The notes below the pieces were generated by a model. It made no database searches. It had not been told where the DNA came from and saw nothing but the letters and a program-made list of their open reading frames with translations. DNA of 5,807 nucleotides from JAFTYR01 sp964571375. GTDB lineage: Bacteria; Pseudomonadota; Gammaproteobacteria; Burkholderiales; Burkholderiaceae_F. Below, piece after piece: positions 5,542 to 5,807 of this stretch (the first letter of the stretch is position 1; each line of letters opens with the position of its first letter). The translations under genes were made by a program, and so were the position numbers. Where the stretch lies: assembly GCA_964571375.1 (NCBI GenBank), contig CAZNBL010000072.1, forward strand, positions 1-5,807, given 5' to 3'.

Positions 5542-5807
5542 GTGATTGCCGTTACTGAAAAAGATTTTGAAGCGTGCGCCGAATACGCCGCTGAAATCCG
5601 CCATGAAATTCACCGTAACCCGGAACTGGGTCTGGAACTGACAGAAACCGAAGCGCTGATCGTCCGTGAACTCAGGAGCTTCGGCGTCAAGGAAATTTAT
5701 CCGCGATTCGGCGGAGAACATGTCACCGGGGTGGTTGCGGTTATCCGGGGCAATAAGCCCGGTCGCACAATCGGTTTCCGGGCCGACGGCGATGCACTGC
5801 CCTTAAA
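5542..5807 (+). CDS. M20-family amidohydrolase/peptidase (M20D, HipO-like), 3' end cut by window edge
   Basis: The first 88 codons of a metal-dependent hydrolase; family members run to about 380-440 residues. The M20D group removes acyl groups from N-acyl amino acids (hippurate hydrolase, aminoacylases) or cleaves related amide bonds, usually in the cytoplasm. Visible signatures are RHEIHRNPELGLELTETEAL (residues 20-39, the family's HxxPELxxxExxT opening), FGVKEIY (46-52), TGVVAVIRG (62-70) and IGFRADGDALPL at the edge, matching the usual RADMDALP with Gly in place of Met. The metal-binding HACGHD motif would lie beyond the window. The start is GTG 5542 with a good ribosome site. It follows dnaQ by 41 bp, which contains TAGAAT (5513-5518), a possible -10 without a good -35, so it may be co-transcribed or separate. 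The exact substrate cannot be told from this fragment. Confidence 0.88.
   Translation, partial: MIAVTEKDFEACAEYAAEIRHEIHRNPELGLELTETEALIVRELRSFGVKEIYPRFGGEHVTGVVAVIRGNKPGRTIGFRADGDALPL

Noticed and set aside
5329..5721. Minus-strand 130-codon open frame across the end of dnaQ and the start of the M20 gene
   Set aside because: It is antisense to two well-supported genes with good ribosome sites and has no recognisable domain.

Overview
The window reads as ordinary chromosomal DNA of a Gram-negative proteobacterium. The evidence is a DnaQ exonuclease with the proteobacterial residue pattern, a CadR/PbrR-like MerR metal sensor facing its pump gene, and an exported protein with a signal peptidase I-type leader. 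G+C looks moderate (a little above 50 % by eye). A host-associated anaerobe or microaerophile, for example of the Sutterellaceae or Succinivibrionaceae kind, would fit, but this is a guess because nothing here fixes the taxon. I see no mobile element, CRISPR array, tRNA or rRNA gene.

Layout. The left 4.4 kb is read leftwards. In order of position it holds the 5' part of a tRNA-dihydrouridine synthase family gene (cut by the left edge), a gene for a secreted two-repeat protein of unknown function, and a large gene for a P1B-type Zn/Cd/Pb efflux ATPase. The secreted-protein gene and the ATPase gene each end in a strong intrinsic terminator, so these leftward genes look like separate transcription units. 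The right 1.4 kb is read rightwards: a MerR-family metal sensor, a DnaQ-type 3'-5' exonuclease starting 2 nt after the sensor's stop, and the 5' part of an M20-family amidohydrolase/peptidase cut by the right edge.

How the genes work together. The clear functional unit is the divergent sensor/pump pair. The 97-bp gap between them carries a textbook MerR-type promoter for the pump: TTGACT, an over-long 19-bp spacer and TTTAAT, with an ACTCT-N11-AGGGT dyad across the spacer. In the known family, metal-bound regulator untwists such a promoter and turns on the pump. Both proteins have unusual metal-binding parts. The pump opens with about 90 residues holding 26 His and 13 Cys. The sensor lacks the Cys that relatives carry near residue 77 and has instead a His-rich loop between its C-terminal cysteines. 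The other genes look like neighbours without an evident link to metal resistance.

I found no convincing new multi-gene system. The observations most worth a second look are the altered sensor site, the His/Cys-rich pump extension, the short DnaQ without the usual polymerase-binding tail, and the duplicated cysteine-paired domain in the secreted protein.
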